Origin: Erythroxylum novogranatense
Lineage: Eukaryota > Streptophyta > Magnoliopsida > Malpighiales > Erythroxylaceae
Assembly: GCA_029891385.1 (NCBI GenBank)
Contig: CM057227.1
Coordinates: 93,396,818-93,460,817, forward strand
Length of the DNA: 64,000 nucleotides
Reading direction: 5' to 3'
Both the position numbers and the translations under genes were made by a program. Shown one piece after another: positions 44,901 to 58,800 of the stretch (within the stretch, counting starts at the first letter, position 1; every line of letters begins with the position of its first letter). The notes beneath the pieces are model-generated. The model did no database searches and was not told the origin of the DNA. It worked only from the letters and a program-made list of their open reading frames with translations.

Positions 44901-47890
44901 CTTAAATGGGCAAATATAGAATTATACAAAATGATACAAAACTCCCAAAACACACAAAATACAGATGATACAAAAGAGAAACAACACATCTTGACATCCT
45001 TTCAACTCCTTGGATTCCATCACTATACCTACATCAATAATCATCCCATTTAGCCATAAAATCAGCCACAAATTTATCAATCCATTTATTTGAATAAGAA
45101 GACACCAATTGGCAGAACACACACACAATTTTCTGTCCTTAAATTAACACCTATCCAATATCATTTTAACATCAAAACCAATCATAACCCCTTCCAAAAC
45201 ATGTTCATCATTCAGCCTCACACATACTTATACTTATACCCAACAAATCCAACCACTATATTTATGAAATTCATGCACAATTAATCACCATAAATGCTTC
45301 TAACTACCAAATTAAAGAACATAAACATAAATTCTTACCTAGACAAACTCCAAGCTTTAATTCTTCAAATCTTCAAAATAACACCAACCTCTACTTTACT
45401 CATCACCTACGGCCATCACAATCCTCATAATTTCAAAGCTTAAGTTGGTCTTGGGTATGACTAAAGGAGAAGCAAGCAAGTAGCAAGGAAAGCTTCTTGT
45501 ATGGGATGAGAAGAAAACAATCGAAGGAGGAAGAAAGGAAGGAAGCTACGGATGAATGAGAGAATTTGCAAGTAAAAGTGGTTTTATACTTGGGATGTCG
45601 TGGAAGGCTAACAACAATGATGTTATTAAGATGACTATTATTCTAAGACACCCTTAGGCAAGTGACATATGTCACTTGCCATGTGTCTTATTCTTAAGTA
45701 CCCATTTATTTCATCACCAATTACAATTAAATTTCTACTTCAATTTCTCTCCAAATTCCAATGGCTCATAAATTCAAAATTCCTAAACTCATGTCTCTAA
45801 TAATCCAGTGTCATTGGACATTCGTTTCCAGTACCAGAAATCAATCAGTCCGCCACTTGGCGATTTTTCCAGTCCAGAAATTCTCCCCGAAAATTTCCAG
45901 AAAAAATCCTAAAAGTCCCTAAAAATGTAAAACACACATAAATCACTCCAATTCAATTTTTCAAACACAATTATCACATTTTTCACAAAAATTTACATTT
46001 AGACACATATGCCGGGAAATGTCATGAATGCATGTACAATCATGTGCATGTGCAAAAATTACCATTCATATCTATATAGAGGCTATATGATGCATGAACA
46101 TACCGAGGTATATTTACACTCACCTAACCCGTCCCAAATGATCAATTTATCCTTCCCATCAGTGATGGGATGTTACACATTTTGACCCAGAGTTGGAAAG
46201 AACAGTAAAGTCAATTCGTCGGCAAAAGAAAATAGAAAATCAAGCAAAAGAACTTCAGAGAATTCAAAGAGAGAGAGATTAAATGGAAAAGATTAGCTCA
46301 GTTGGAGGCTAGACTTGGTGCAGCTAATTTGAATGGACGAAATGGAAGAGGAGATAATGGAAATGAACAGGAACAATTACACTAACATCCTATCAGGGAA
46401 TATCTCCAGCCAACAGTGGTAGACAATTATTACGGTATTCGAAGACCTAATGTTGATGCTCATAATTTTCATATTTTGCTCGGACTCATCAATTTAGTTT
46501 AAATAAATTAGTTTGAAAATGATCATCTTGCAAGCTTCCAGGAATTATGTGACACTATCAAGAATGAAGGGGCAACGCAAGATGACATTAGGCTTGTTCC
46601 CATTTTCTCTTCGGGACAAAGCAAAGAATTGACTTCATTTAATTTCTACCGATAGAATGCAAACTTGGTAGGAGGTGGCACAACAGTTCTTGATTAAAAT
46701 TTTCCCATTTGGTAAAACTGCGAAGTTAAGAGCTGAGATCAATATGTTTAGATAGTATGACTTAGACTCATTGTATGAAGCTGAGGAGAGGTATAAAGAC
46801 CTTTTGAGAAAGTGTCCACATCAAAGATAATAACAGTGGGTATAAGTGGAAATGTTCTACAATAGATTGAGCGACGAAACTCGAACCATTGTAGATGCAA
46901 TAGTAGGTGGTACTCTGCTGGGAAAAACATCTTAAGAAGCATTTGCAATGCTGGAAGATATGGTTTCCAACAGCTGCCAGTGGCCCTCCTAGAGAACTAA
47001 TGAAAAGAGAGTAATTTTAGAAGTGGACCAAGTGACTTAATTATCTGCTCAATTGACAGCCTTAACCAATCAATTTTCAAAATTCATGTTAAAGGAAAGA
47101 CAGAATGAGAAGGTGGTAGCTATTGGTTAATCATTCTACACCAATGATGAGGGGGTGGAATAAGCCCAATTTGTTAATAAAAGGAACTTTGGATTTAAGT
47201 CACAACCAATGGGAAATCAATATGGTCAAGGCTAAAACTCTAAGGAAAAATAAAATTATGGTATTTAAAGGAACATGACCCACCCTCTTGGATATGGACA
47301 ACCACTTGCAGAACAGAGACCCTCATTGGAAGAAATGGTTGGCACTTTTGTAACTGAGACAAGGAATTGTTTCCACAAGAACGAGAAGGAGATGGATGAG
47401 TTAAAGATGTAAATAACCAGTATTGGGACTTCAGTGAAGGGTTTGGAAGTTCAAATGGGATAACTTGTAAATGCTATCGGGAATTTGACTCAGAGGACAT
47501 TTCTAAGTAATACTGAAACTAACCTGAAAGAGTAGTGCAAGGCCATCACTCTTCGAAATGGAAAAGAATTGGAAGAGGTGAAACCGAAAGGAAAGAGCTC
47601 CACTCAATCCAATGATAACGAAGGAAAGAATACTTGTGAAGAAGCAAATGCATCTACACAAGTTGAGAAGGAATTTAACTTGAAGAAGAAACTAGAAGGA
47701 GAATTGCGAACAAAAATCATCCCCAAGCTTCCATATCCTTAAAGATTTCAATGGAAGAAAATCAATGATCAATTTGCAAAATTCCTTGAAGTCTTTAAGA
47801 AACTTGAGATCAACATTCTTGATTGAAACTATTGAGTAAGTACCGAATTATGCAAAATTCAACAAAGACATTGTTGATTTGGAGAATATG
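41978..47890 (+). pseudogene. Old Athila gag, heavily decayed and split by a solo LTR
   Basis: The start at 41978 reads MP, a stop, then TTRGKERH. After the inserted LTR (42013-46177) it resumes DPELERTVKSIRRQ at 46184. Recognisable phrases in shifting frames include YYGIRRPNVDAHNFHIL (about 46425), LASFQELCDTIKNEGATQDD (46530), LYEAEERYKDLLRKCPH (46775), FYNRLSDETRTIVDAIVGG (46855) and SEEAFAMLEDMVSN-like sequence, in Athila gag order. A Thr/Ser/Lys-rich C-terminal part follows, then YAKFNKDIVDLENM (about 47850), a phrase from just before the protease. Many stops and frameshifts. Cut off at 47901 by the copia element. Confidence 0.8.
42013..46177 (-). mobile_element. Composite solo LTR inserted in old Athila gag
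   Basis: On the minus strand it begins TGTAACATCCCATCAC (46177) and ends GGGGGTGCTACA (42013). A perfect 5-base duplication CATTT flanks it (42008-42012, 46178-46182), and removing the insert and one copy restores the gag frame. The interior seems to be two related LTRs: 42013-43844 has one set of Gypsy-LTR landmarks and a second LTR-like end (TGTTGGGATCCGATCC) starts at 43845 with its own CTTCCG-like tail, so one LTR may be nested in another. The inner right boundary is not determined. Confidence 0.72.
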
Positions 47891-47901
47891 GGACAGTATT
47901 G

Positions 47902-49322
47902 TGTTGGATCGCGTACGGTCCGAGTATTCACAATACACTGCAGAAAAAGACCATACAACAACATGAGTATAATCGAGAATACCAAAGATGTGTGAAAATA
48001 CCTTATTTTTGTGGATAGGTTGCTTCTTTTCGGATTCCAAGACACTGCAAAACGCGAATGCCCTCTATCGGTATCCACACGAGCATGCACGATCCGGGCT
48101 GCAGCTGTTGTGTGCTAGCACGTCCTGAAACTCTTCCGAACGCCACACGATATTTCTCTCGGATGGCGGCTAGGGTTTTTGTCTCTTCTTCCTTGACCTA
48201 ATGAGACCTAAACTTCTCTACTTATAGAGAAACCCTAATCCCATTTAGGCCCCATTAAGTTTCGGCCCATTATATCATATATAATAAAAGCCCGACAATT
48301 TAATTCAATCTAGCCTAATAAATATATCTAAATATATTTATTCAACACCTAATAAATTAGGCCCAAGAGAATAAGCCCAGATCACATTACTCTTTGTGTG
48401 CGACCCTGTAGGCTCATTTGATGTTGTCAATGGGCTTGATCACACTTCAAGGCCCATAAGTCATAAGCGGCCTCTAGCAAGACATTATGACTACCCAAAT
48501 CAAATGAGGATCGATAATCCGATTTAACCTATAACTATGGTTATAGGCTCAGTCCTTTTGTAACACGATATCAAGATTAATCACAAGGCATGGTACATGT
48601 CAACCTTTGATTAATTATAGTTTCTTGATCCCAAGTTGGTGATTATAACAAATGACATTGATGACTCTTCATCAATTCATTTGAGCACGGCCATGCATTT
48701 CTTCAGTCACACTTGTCAAGAGGCCCAAATGATATCTCTCTCATTTAAGAGAGGTACAAATCCCATCTACGTCATTCACATTCCTCCGTATGATTCATTT
48801 AGTTTCCAACATAAGACTATTTATTATTCGGTTAAAAATAACTTAGTCTAATATCAAAACACTAAATTCCTCATGTAGGGAACCATGATGACTTCAGGTC
48901 AAAGGACTAAAGTCAAACCATATAAAGAATCACTAATGACATGAAACCATGTAGTATTCTTTATGTGGGTCGGTCCAATATATGTTCTCTAACATATATC
49001 TATGTTTTTGATTTGATATCTCATATCCATGATCAAGAAAGCGTGATCATCAATCGTAACACGTATTAGTCTTAATTCATTATTGTTCCACCAATAATGA
49101 TCGACCGAGTGACGATCTAGAATAGTGTTATAACGCTTATGGTTTTACTATCAAGTCACATACTTGATGACATAAGTCTAATACTATTCATGGAATGTAA
49201 ATCACATTACATAAACGAAATACATGCATATATAAAGGAATACCTCATAATATATTATTAACAAGTCATAATGTTAATACATGAATGACAAATATCCATT
49301 GGCCTAGGGCACACTACTAACA
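47902..49322 (-). repeat. 3' LTR of the second Ty1/copia element
   Basis: On the minus strand it begins TGTTAGTAGTGTGCCC (49322) and ends CCAACA (47902), 1421 bases, directly after the polypurine tract. Confidence 0.85.
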
Positions 49323-49338
49323 ATCTCCCACTTGCACT
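49323..49338 (-). promoter_or_regulatory. Polypurine tract
   Basis: The minus strand reads GTGCAAGTGGGAGATT, adjacent to the LTR start. This is the usual copia plus-strand primer. Confidence 0.8.
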
Positions 49339-49389
49339 AGGCCTAATAGGTCAGATATCTAATACCCATAGACCTCGTATGATTCTCAT

Positions 49390-50614
49390 GTTTAGGCTAT
49401 GGAAGAGGCTTAGTAAGTGGATCGACAATGTTATCATCTGTGCCCACTTTGCATATCTTCACGTCTCCTCTCCCAATGATCTCTCTAATCAAATGGAAAC
49501 GTCTGAGTATGTGTTTGGATCTATGATGTGAGTTTGGTTCCTTAGCCTGTGCTATAGCCCCATTATTATCACAATAAATGTCTATAGGGCTTGCAATGCT
49601 AGGAACAACTCCAAGCTCAGTAATGAACTTCCTAATCCATACAGCTTCCTTAGCTGCATCCGAGGCGATAATGTACTCAGCTTGGTTGTAGAATCGACAA
49701 TGACGCTTGCTTTGAACTTTTCTAGCTCACCGCACCTCCATTCAAGCAGAACACAAAACCTCGATTGCGATCTAAAATCATCTATGTCGATGAAAACCAA
49801 AGCATCGGTGTAACCATTTACAACGAGCTCTCCTTCAAGTCCTCCATAGACTAGAACATATCCTTAGTTCTTCTCAAGTACTTAAGGATATTCTTAATCG
49901 CTATCCAAATGACTCTCACCATAATTAGATTTGTATCTACTTGTTATGCTCAAAGAATATGAGACATCTGGTCGAGTACATAACATGGCATACATGATAG
50001 ATCCAATTGCAGATGCATATGGAATCTTACTCATGCACTCAAGCTCTTTACCTGAAGTAGGACAATCCTTCGTAGAAAGCTTGATTCCATGTGACATAGG
50101 CAAGAATCCTCTCTTGGAATCTTGCATACTGAACCTTTTCAGTATCTTATCTATGTATGTACTCTGATTTAGGCCTATAAACTTTCTTGATCTATCTCTA
50201 TAGATCTTAATGCCTAAAACATAGGCAGCCTCACCTAAGTCTTTCATTGAGAAACGTTTCCTTAACCAAATCTTGGTACTCTGTAAGGTTGGAATATCGT
50301 TTCCAATGAACAGTATGTCATCAACATATAAAGCTAAAAAGACAACAGCACTCCCACTAACCTTTTTGTAAACACAAGGTTCATCTTCATTCTTGATGAA
50401 TCCAAACTCTTTGACAACTTCATCAAAACGAAGATTCCGAATTTTCGATGCTTGCTTCAATCCATAAATGGATCTTTGAAGCTTGCACACCTTTCCCGAA
50501 TTCTTAGGATAGACAAAACCCTCATGCTGTATCATATATACATCCTCAAGTAAGTTTCCATTAAGGAAAGCCGTTTTGACATCCATTTGCCATATCTCAT
50601 AATCATAGTATGCA
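49390..50614 (-). pseudogene. Copia reverse transcriptase (C-terminal part) and RNase H
   Basis: The minus strand continues the reverse transcriptase after the inserted element: AYYDYEIWQMDVKTAFLNGN, SIYGLKQASK, then the catalytic YVDDILFIGND (about 50310), FSMKDLGEAAYVLGIKIYRD and ASAIGSIMYAMLCTRPDVSY. A decayed RNase H follows in shifting frames (GYTDALVFIDIDDFRSQS, about 49790; further pieces to about 49400). The YVDD motif is intact. Stops and frameshifts occur after YSLSITSRYKSN and in RNase H. Confidence 0.87.
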
Positions 50615-50619
50615 GCTAT

Positions 50620-53600
50620 TGTTGGACCCCGAACCTTGAGTGACAATTTGATTTAGTAATATGAATGATAAAGTGGATGAGTTGATTAAAATTGAGTTGA
50701 AAATCATGACTAAAAAGAGAAAGAGTGAAAAATATGAAACATTGTGTAATAGTTGACTTTTTGGCCTTGGAAGGTTGACTTTTGATTGAGGCAAAATTTG
50801 ATAAAATGGTCTTCTGAAAACTTGTAGATTATGTCAAGAGCTTTCTGTGGACATAAAGTTTGCAATTTTTCGATATCGGGAGTGGAAGTTATGATCAGTC
50901 AAAGTTTATGTGAGATAGAGTTGACTTTTGACTTTAAGTATGACTGAAACTTTGACTGAGAAATTGATCTAGTTAGAGATTAATTTAGCCTTGATGTTCT
51001 TCATGAAAATTGAAGGGTTTGTTTTGATCTTTAATTCGATATAAAGTATGCAATTTTTCGATCTCGGAGTAATAAGTTATGATTTTTACAAGTTTGTATA
51101 GAGTATAGTATCTTTGACCGAAAAATGGACTTCCGAAGGAGTCGAATTGAGTTTTATGTCCTTCGTGAAAGATGTAGAGTTTTCTTCAAGCTTTCTATAA
51201 AGACTAAGTTTGTCAAAATCGGAGTTCGGGATTAAAAGTTATGAATTTTGGAAGTTTAGGGGAAAAAAATAGAAATGGAAAATGTTTTATCCCCGTCGCT
51301 ACGGCGACGCGTATCGCCATAGCGATGGCGAACGTTCAGCGCCGCCGTCGCTACGGCGACGCGCATCGCCGTAGTGATGGTGAGCATTTTGGCTCGCGTC
51401 GCTAGGGCGACGTCCGCGTCGCCAGAGTGACCGTGCCTATCCTCATACTATCTGACGTCGTTTTGCTTCTTCAGTTTTCTTGCTTCCTCCTCCAATCCGA
51501 CCTTTGTTCACTGTTTTGCTCATATCTTTTCTGTCCGACATCTGATTGAGTTGATTCTTACGGCGTTGGATTCCTAAGACAATTATCTACATCCTCACAG
51601 AAATTTGTGAATTTTTGAGATTAAATTAATGGAGATTAATTTAATCAAAGTGAGTCGGGAAATTTTCCGAGCATAGTTCAGTGTTTTGAGAAATTCGGGA
51701 TCTGTAGAGATCCGATTGAAGTGATTCTTGAGGCAAAATAAAGATAAGACAAGGGGCTACAAATCATATGAAGACATGAAATGTCAATTTTGCCCCTAAG
51801 GCTTTTAATTTCTAAATTTAAGTTCGGATTAGGGTGAAATTTTTGGATTAGGAACACCTGAGAGTATTTGAGCATAACTTTTGATCTGGGAATCGAAATG
51901 AGGCGATTCTTGTTTTGAATTAAACTAGAGACATAAGGCTACAATTGTTATGAAAACATCCAGTTTCAATTCTGGGATAAAGAATGTGAAATCGTGGACG
52001 GAAATAATCGTACATGGAAAATGTGTTAGAATATGGATATTCCCAAACTATTTTGCGCATAACTTTTGATGTAGTGATCGGAATTGAGCGCGGTCAGTGG
52101 CGTTGGATTCGTATGATTGAGAGGAACATTTATCGAGAAGGAAGTTTTGACAAATTCCTTCAAATTGATAGTGCGAATCAAACCCGCATGTGAGAATGAC
52201 ATAAAGTAACAAGGCAAGGACATTTTGGTCTTTTGATTAAATTTTAATGACATGGCACCTTATGTGATGAGTTGTCGTGTAAGAAGGATCTGGAAAATGA
52301 AAGAACAAAATTAAAAGAGTAGAAGTCGTGGAGGAAAGAAGGAAGAAGAGAAAATAAGAAGAAAATGAGAAGAGAGAAAAGATGAGAGAGTTTCGTATGG
52401 GAGAAAAGATTGGAGAAGAAGAAAATTTCCATTTTTCTTTGATATTCTAAGGATTTTCATTGCTTCTAAGAGGAAAGGGAAGAAGAACATGAAAACTTGC
52501 TTGGAGCTCTCATGGCGAATCTTAGAGAGAAGGTAGAGAGAGAAAATTTTATGTTTGAATTTTGATGAGTTCATTGATTGATTTAGCTTCATATAGTTAT
52601 GAATTGAAGTTTCCTTTGATTAATTGAAGAGATTAGGCTATGATTATGCTTAATTTTGGATTAGGATGAAATTTGAGTTTATGTCAAATTTTGAAATTGG
52701 GGTTTTGTGAAATTGATGCTTTAGATGGCTAGAATTAGTGATGAATTTGAGATATCCTAAGTTAATTTTGATGTTTACGCTTTAGGTGAAGTTTAATTTG
52801 AAAATTTGTAAATTTGGAGTTTAGGCCAAATTAGGAATTTTGGGGTTTTGTGAATTATTGGGGTTTTGTGAATTAATGGTGTAGAATCATAATTAAGAGT
52901 GGGAATTGATGAAATGTGAAATCAATTTTGAAGAAATTATGTTTTATGAGATTGAATTTGGGTGTATTGGTTTAGGCCAATTTTGAAAATTGGGATTTTC
53001 AAAATTGGAGATTGAAATAAATGGGAAATATGATAATTATGAATTTCCGATAGTTAATTTTGGGAATTATGCAAATTTATGATGTGAATTTGGGTGATTA
53101 TGGCTTAGGTCATTTTTAATTGAAAGAAGGAAAGAAGCAAGGATCAAATTGAAGTTTGGAACAAGTTCCTAGCGTCATTTCGAGGTGGGTAGCATATTTA
53201 TATTTTGATTTGTGAGCAATATGCAATTTTTGAAAAATTAAAGAAAGCAATTTTCAAAAATTAAAGAAAGCAAAATTTTGGATTTTTGATACATTATTGT
53301 TTTAGTAAGTGTTTGTAAAGAAAAGTTGGTTAATGTTTGAAATTGTGATTTCCAAAGGATTTCTGAAAAATTATTACAAGCTGAATTATGTTTGAAAAGA
53401 AAAATAGACATTTCTGAAAGTTCATTTTGTTATGTATGCATTGCTAAATTATGTAAAGTGCTGAAATTATTGATTGATTGATTGAGTGATTTAATTGTAT
53501 GTATTATGTGAATATATGAAAAATCAAGACTTTGAAAAGTGCCTTCGGGCAGTCCGAATTTCTGTTTTCGCTTATGTGTTACGTGGATTCGGTTAGGTCC

Positions 53601-55152
53601 TTGGTGAGTCAGCGTTGTCTCTATGTGTATAGCCTTTTCCCGACTGCCCGCTAGTGGCACAGAGCTCCGATTTCGGACTCCCTCACGGCTACACTGGACC
53701 GCTATGCGGGAAAGTGTAAGACGTTTATTCACGATGCCACAGGACCGCTTATGCGGGACCTGCAAGACGTCTGCTTGGACTAGCTGCACCATTCGATATG
53801 TTATGTGTTTCCAATTTTGTTTCTGAGTGTTGCATTTATATTTATATAAAAAAAATTCGAGTATATTTGAAAAATAAGAAAAAGTGGGATTACTATGAAA
53901 AGTTTTGAAAAATATGAAAAAAAGTTTGAGGAAATTGTTTGAAAAATTATAAAGTTTGAAAAATTAGCCCTTTTTGCAAAAAGTTTATGAAAGAAATGAT
54001 TTCTGCTTATTGGTCATTTTATAAATGTGTTATCCACGAGCTTCCAAGCTCACCCCCCCTTTCATCCCCATCTCCAGGTTTCGAGCAGGAGATAGGATGA
54101 AAGAATGTGAAGACGTTTGATCCGATGTCCGCATAAATACGTATTTTGTGTGAATTGAGATTTGAATGTTTGTAAATGGCTTAAAAGCCATTAAGGATTT
54201 GTAAGGAATTAACTTATGATGCCTATGAAAGTATTGAAATTGTACAAGAAATTGTGTTATAGAAGGGATTTGAGTATAACATATTTCGATTTCTGGAATT
54301 GTATTATTCATGAATGGTTAATTAGAGTGAAATTGTCATTTATAAATGATGAGAATTGGATATTGATTATAAATATGATGATCGTGATTTGGACATAGAA
54401 AATGAGATTGATGTGTTGATAGGTTGAGAATTATGGAAGTATTAGATTTAGGTTTGCGTTTTGCTGGTGTTCGAATTCCGGACGGGAGAGTCCGATGATT
54501 TTGAGCTGTGTTTGGGATTATAGAAGTGTTTTTGAACCCTTGCAGGTTTGGGTGAGGATAAAGGCAGCCGTTATGCTGCCGAAATTTCGATAAAATTAGG
54601 GTTAAAAATATAATTTGAGATTGGTATGAATTTATATAAGATTGTGTATGACTGTATGGATTGAAGATGACGTTGTATGTGATTGAGTAACGAGAAAAGA
54701 AATGAGAATAAGAAAAGAAAAAAAAATTATTATACCGGATTTTCGCAACGGATTAGTCTAAGGAATTCCAACATGATTATGATCATTCGATAAGTTTTCT
54801 TTGATTATTGTTTCCGGATGTCGGATGCGTTCTGCTTGATTTCGTTTCGCTTCGAAATCTATTCGTTTGATTTGATTAGTTAAAATCTATTCGTTTGATT
54901 TGATTAGTCGTTGCTTCCGCTTTCCGATTCGCTTCCGTTTCGCTTCGAATGCCGTTTTTAGCTTCCGCATTTTGTTTCCGCTTTGATATTTCGTATATTT
55001 GTTCGCTTCCGCATTCGCTTTGCTTCTGCTTTGATTCCACTTCGGTTGTTTCGTTTCCGCCGTTCTTTCATTTTTCCGTTTCCCTTCATTTCCGTTTGGC
55101 TCGTTTTCCGTTCTGCGTATGAGTAGTTGGATTTCGGAAACGGGATCCAACA
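50620..55152 (+). repeat. 5' LTR of the giant-LTR element
   Basis: 4533 bases. Landmarks in order: palindrome island (51294-51433), purine-rich GAAGAAGGAAGAAGAG tract (52330-52400), GC-rich block with GGACCGCTATGCGGG (53580-53790), a CACGAGCTTCCAAGCTCACC block at 54035, and a terminal CGCTTCCG-rich segment (54830-55130). Small glutamate/lysine-rich frames over that last segment are compositional, not genes. Confidence 0.88.
51294..51433. repeat. GC-rich palindrome island in the 5' LTR
   Basis: Repeated self-complementary units of the type GTCGCTACGGCGAC and TCGCCATAGCGATGGCGA, interleaved within about 140 bases that are far richer in CpG than the AT-rich surroundings. Starts about 670 bases from the LTR start. 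Confidence 0.9.
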
Positions 55153-55831
55153 TTTATGGTATCAGAGCCCAGTAATAGGATCTTACTTGGGCGTATGAGT
55201 ATGAATAAGGAATTGATACGAGTTTGTAAAGATAAGAGTGAATTTGTGAGAGTGTGCTAGGTGGTCATTTGATTTTGATGAAAGAAATATGATTGTCTTT
55301 AGGAATTTGAAATTGATGTGCATGACTATTTGACGAATTCAAATGATTGGTTTGATTTGAGTGTTAAGAATATGATTGATTTTCGGAATGTGTTAAGAAT
55401 ATGATTGATTTTCGGAATGTGTTGAGGAAATTAAGATTAGAATTTCTTGATAAATTGGGATGAATTGATATAAATGAAAGAATGATGACATAATGAGAAA
55501 GACTAAACGATCATTGAACCATATTAGGGTTCCTTAAGAAATGGAACATTAATTTGTGTCCATATATAAAGAAATAATGAGTTATAGATATAGTGTTTTG
55601 ATATGATATGAGTGGTATAAGATTTAAGGAAGTGAAAATTGTGAAGAGATTGAGAATATGTATGATGAGTAAATTTGATGAAAAAAGGTAATTGATTATG
55701 AGTTTGGAAAGAAATTAGTGAGAAAGTCCTTGATGATCTTTGTTTAAAAAGAAATTTATGCAAGAATGAGTTGCTTGGAGTTTAAGTAAATATGAATTTC
55801 GAGGACGAAATTCTTTTAAGAGGGGGAGAAA
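55153..55831 (+). other. Minimal interior of the giant-LTR element
   Basis: Begins TTTATGGTATCAGAGCCC (primer site for Met-tRNA at about 55157-55168) and ends with the polypurine tract AAGAGGGGGAGAAA (about 55818-55831). The remaining 650 bases are AT-rich, with no reading frame of note and a short duplication of GTTAAGAATATGATTGATTT near 55363-55418. Confidence 0.85.
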
Positions 55832-58800
55832 TGTTGGACCCCGAACCTTGAGTGACAATTTGATTTAGTAATATGAATGATAAAGTGGATGAGTTGATTA
55901 AAATTGAGTTGAAAATCATGACTAAAAAGAGAAAGAGTGAAAAATATGAAACATTGTGTAATAGTTGACTTTTTGGCCTTGGAAGGTTGACTTTTGATTG
56001 AGGCAAAATTTGATAAAATGGTCTTCTGGAAACTTGTAGATTATGTCAAGAGCTTTCTGTGGACATAAAGTTTGCAATTTTTCGATATCGGGAGTGGAAG
56101 TTATGATCAGTCAAAGTTTATGTGAGATAGAGTTGACTTTTGACTTTAAGTATGACTGAAACTTTGACTGAGAAATTGATCTAGTTAGAGATTAATTTAG
56201 CCTTGATGTTCTTCATGAAAATTGAAGGGTTTGTTTTGATCTTTAATTCGATATAAAGTATGCAATTTTTCGATCTCGGAGTAATAAGTTATGATTTTTA
56301 CAAGTTTGTATAGAGGATAGTATCTTTGACCGAAAAATGGACTTCCGAAGGAGTCGAATTGAGTTTTATGTCCTTCGTGAAAGATGTAGAGCTTTCTTCA
56401 AGCTTTCTATAGAGACTAAGTTTGTCAAAATCGGAGTTCGGAATTAAAAGTTATGAATTTTGGAAGTTTAGGGGAAAAAAAATAGAAATGGGAAATGTTT
56501 TATCCCGTCGCATTTGCTGACGGCAGATCGCCATAGCGATGGCGAACGTTCAGCGCCGCCGTCGCTACGGCGACGCGCATCGCCGTAGTGATGGTGAGCA
56601 TTTTGGCTCGCGTCGCTAGGGCGACGTCCGCGTCGCCGTAGTGACCGTGCCCTATCCTCGCCCTATACGACGTCGTTTTGCTTCTTCAGTTTTCTTGCTT
56701 CCTCCTCCAATCCGACCTTTGTTCACTGTTTTGCTCATATCTTTTCCGTCCGACATCTGATTGAGTTGATTCTTACGGCGTTGGATTCCTAAGACAATTA
56801 TCTACATCCTCAGAGACATTTGTGAATTTTTGAGATTAAATTAATGGAGATTAATTTAATCAAAGTGAGTCGGGAAATTTTCCGAGCATAGTTCAGTGTT
56901 TTGAGAAATTCGGGATCTGTAGAGATCCGATTGAAGTGATTCTTGAGGCGAAATAAAGATAAGACAAGGGGCTACAAATCATATGAAGACATGAAATGTC
57001 AATTTTGCCCCTAAGGCTTTTAATTTCTGAATTTAATTTCGGATTAGGGTGAAATTTTTGGATTAGGAACCCCTGAGAGTATTTGAGCATAACTTTTGAT
57101 CTGGGAATCAAAATGAGGCGATTCTTGTTTTGAATTAAACTAGAGACATAAGGCTACAATTGTTATGAAAACATCCAGTTTCAATTCTGGGATTAAGAAT
57201 GTGAAATCGTGGACGGAAATAATCGTACATGGAAAATGTGTTAGAATATGGATATTCCCAAACTATTTTGCGCATAACTTTTGATGTAGTGATCGGAATT
57301 GAGCGCGGTCAGTGGCGTTGGATTTGTATGATTGAGAGGAACATTTATCGAGAAGGAAGTTTTGACAAATTCCTTCAAATTGATAGTGTGAATCAAACCC
57401 GCATGTGAGAATGACATAAAGTAACAAGGCAAGGACATTTTGGTCTTTTGATTAAATTTTAATGACATGGCACCTTATGTGATGAGTTGTCGTGTAAGAA
57501 GGATCTGGAAAATGAAAGAACAAAATTAAAAGAGTAGAAGTCGTGGAGGAAAGAAGGAAGAAGAGAAAATAAGAAGAAAATGAGAAGAGAGAAAAGATGA
57601 GAAAGTTTCGTATGGGAGAAAAGATTGGAGAAGAAGAAAATTTCCATTTTTCTTTGATATTCTAAGGGATTTTCATTGCTTCTAAGAGGAAAGGGGAAGA
57701 AGAACATGAAAACTTGCTTGGAGCTCTCATGGCCGAATCTTAGAGAGAGAAGGTAAGAGAGAGAAAATTTTTATGTTTGAATTTTGATGAGTTCATTGAT
57801 TGATTTAGCTTCATATAGTTATGAATTGAAGTTTCCTTTGATTAATTGAAGAGATTAGGCTATGATTATGCTTAATTTTGGATTAGGATGAAATTTGAGT
57901 TTATGTCAAATTTTGAAATTGGGGTTTTGTGAAATTGATGCTTTAGATGGCTAGAATTAGTGATGAATTTGAGATATCCTAAGTTAATTTTGATGTTTAT
58001 GCTTTAGGTGAAGTTTAATTTGTAAATTTGTAAATTTGGAGTTTAGGTCAAATTAGGAATTTTGGGGTTTTTGTGAATTATTGGGGTTTTTGTGAATTAA
58101 TGGTGTAGAATCATAATTAAGAGTGGGAATTGATGAAATGTGAAATCAATTTTGAAGAAATTATGTTTTATGAGATTGAATTTGGGTGTATTGGTTTAGG
58201 CCAATTTTGAAAATTGGGGATTTTCAAAATTGGAGATTGAAATAGCTGGGAAATATGATAATTATGAATTTCCGATAGTTAATTTTGGGAATTATGCAAA
58301 TTTATGATGTGAATTTGGGTGATTATGGCTTAGGTCATTTTTAATTGAAAGAAGGAAAGAAGCAAGGATCAAATTGAAGTTTGGAACAAGTTCCTAGCGT
58401 CATTTCGAGGTGGGTAGCATATTTATATTTTGATTTGTGAGCAATATGCAATTTTTGAAAAATTAAAGAAAGCAATTTTCAAAAATTAAAAAAAGAAAAA
58501 TTTTGGATTTTTGATACATTATTGTTTTAGTAAGTGTTTGTAAAGAAAAGTTGGTTAATGTTTGAAATTGTGATTACAAGCTGAATTATGTTTGAAAAGA
58601 AAAATAGAAATTTCTGAAAGTTCATTTTGTTATGTATGCATTGCTAAATTATGTAAAGTGCTGAAATTATTGATTGATTGATTGAGTGATTTAATTGTAT
58701 GTATTATGTGAATATATGAAAATCAAGACTTTGAAAAGTGCCTTGAGCGGTCAAATTCTGTTTTAAACTTATGTGTTACGTGGGTTCGGTTAGGTCCTTG

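Noticed and set aside
52311..52592. Phe/Ser/Leu-rich minus-strand frame in the giant LTR (also 57459-57707)
   Set aside because: Opposite-strand reading of the purine-rich GAAGAAGG tract in both LTRs; no conserved domain.
54887..55153. Lys/Glu-rich open frames at the LTR 3' ends (also 60079-60342)
   Set aside because: They are the complement of a CGCTTCCG-rich pyrimidine tract in both LTRs. The composition alone explains the open frame and no start context or domain is present.
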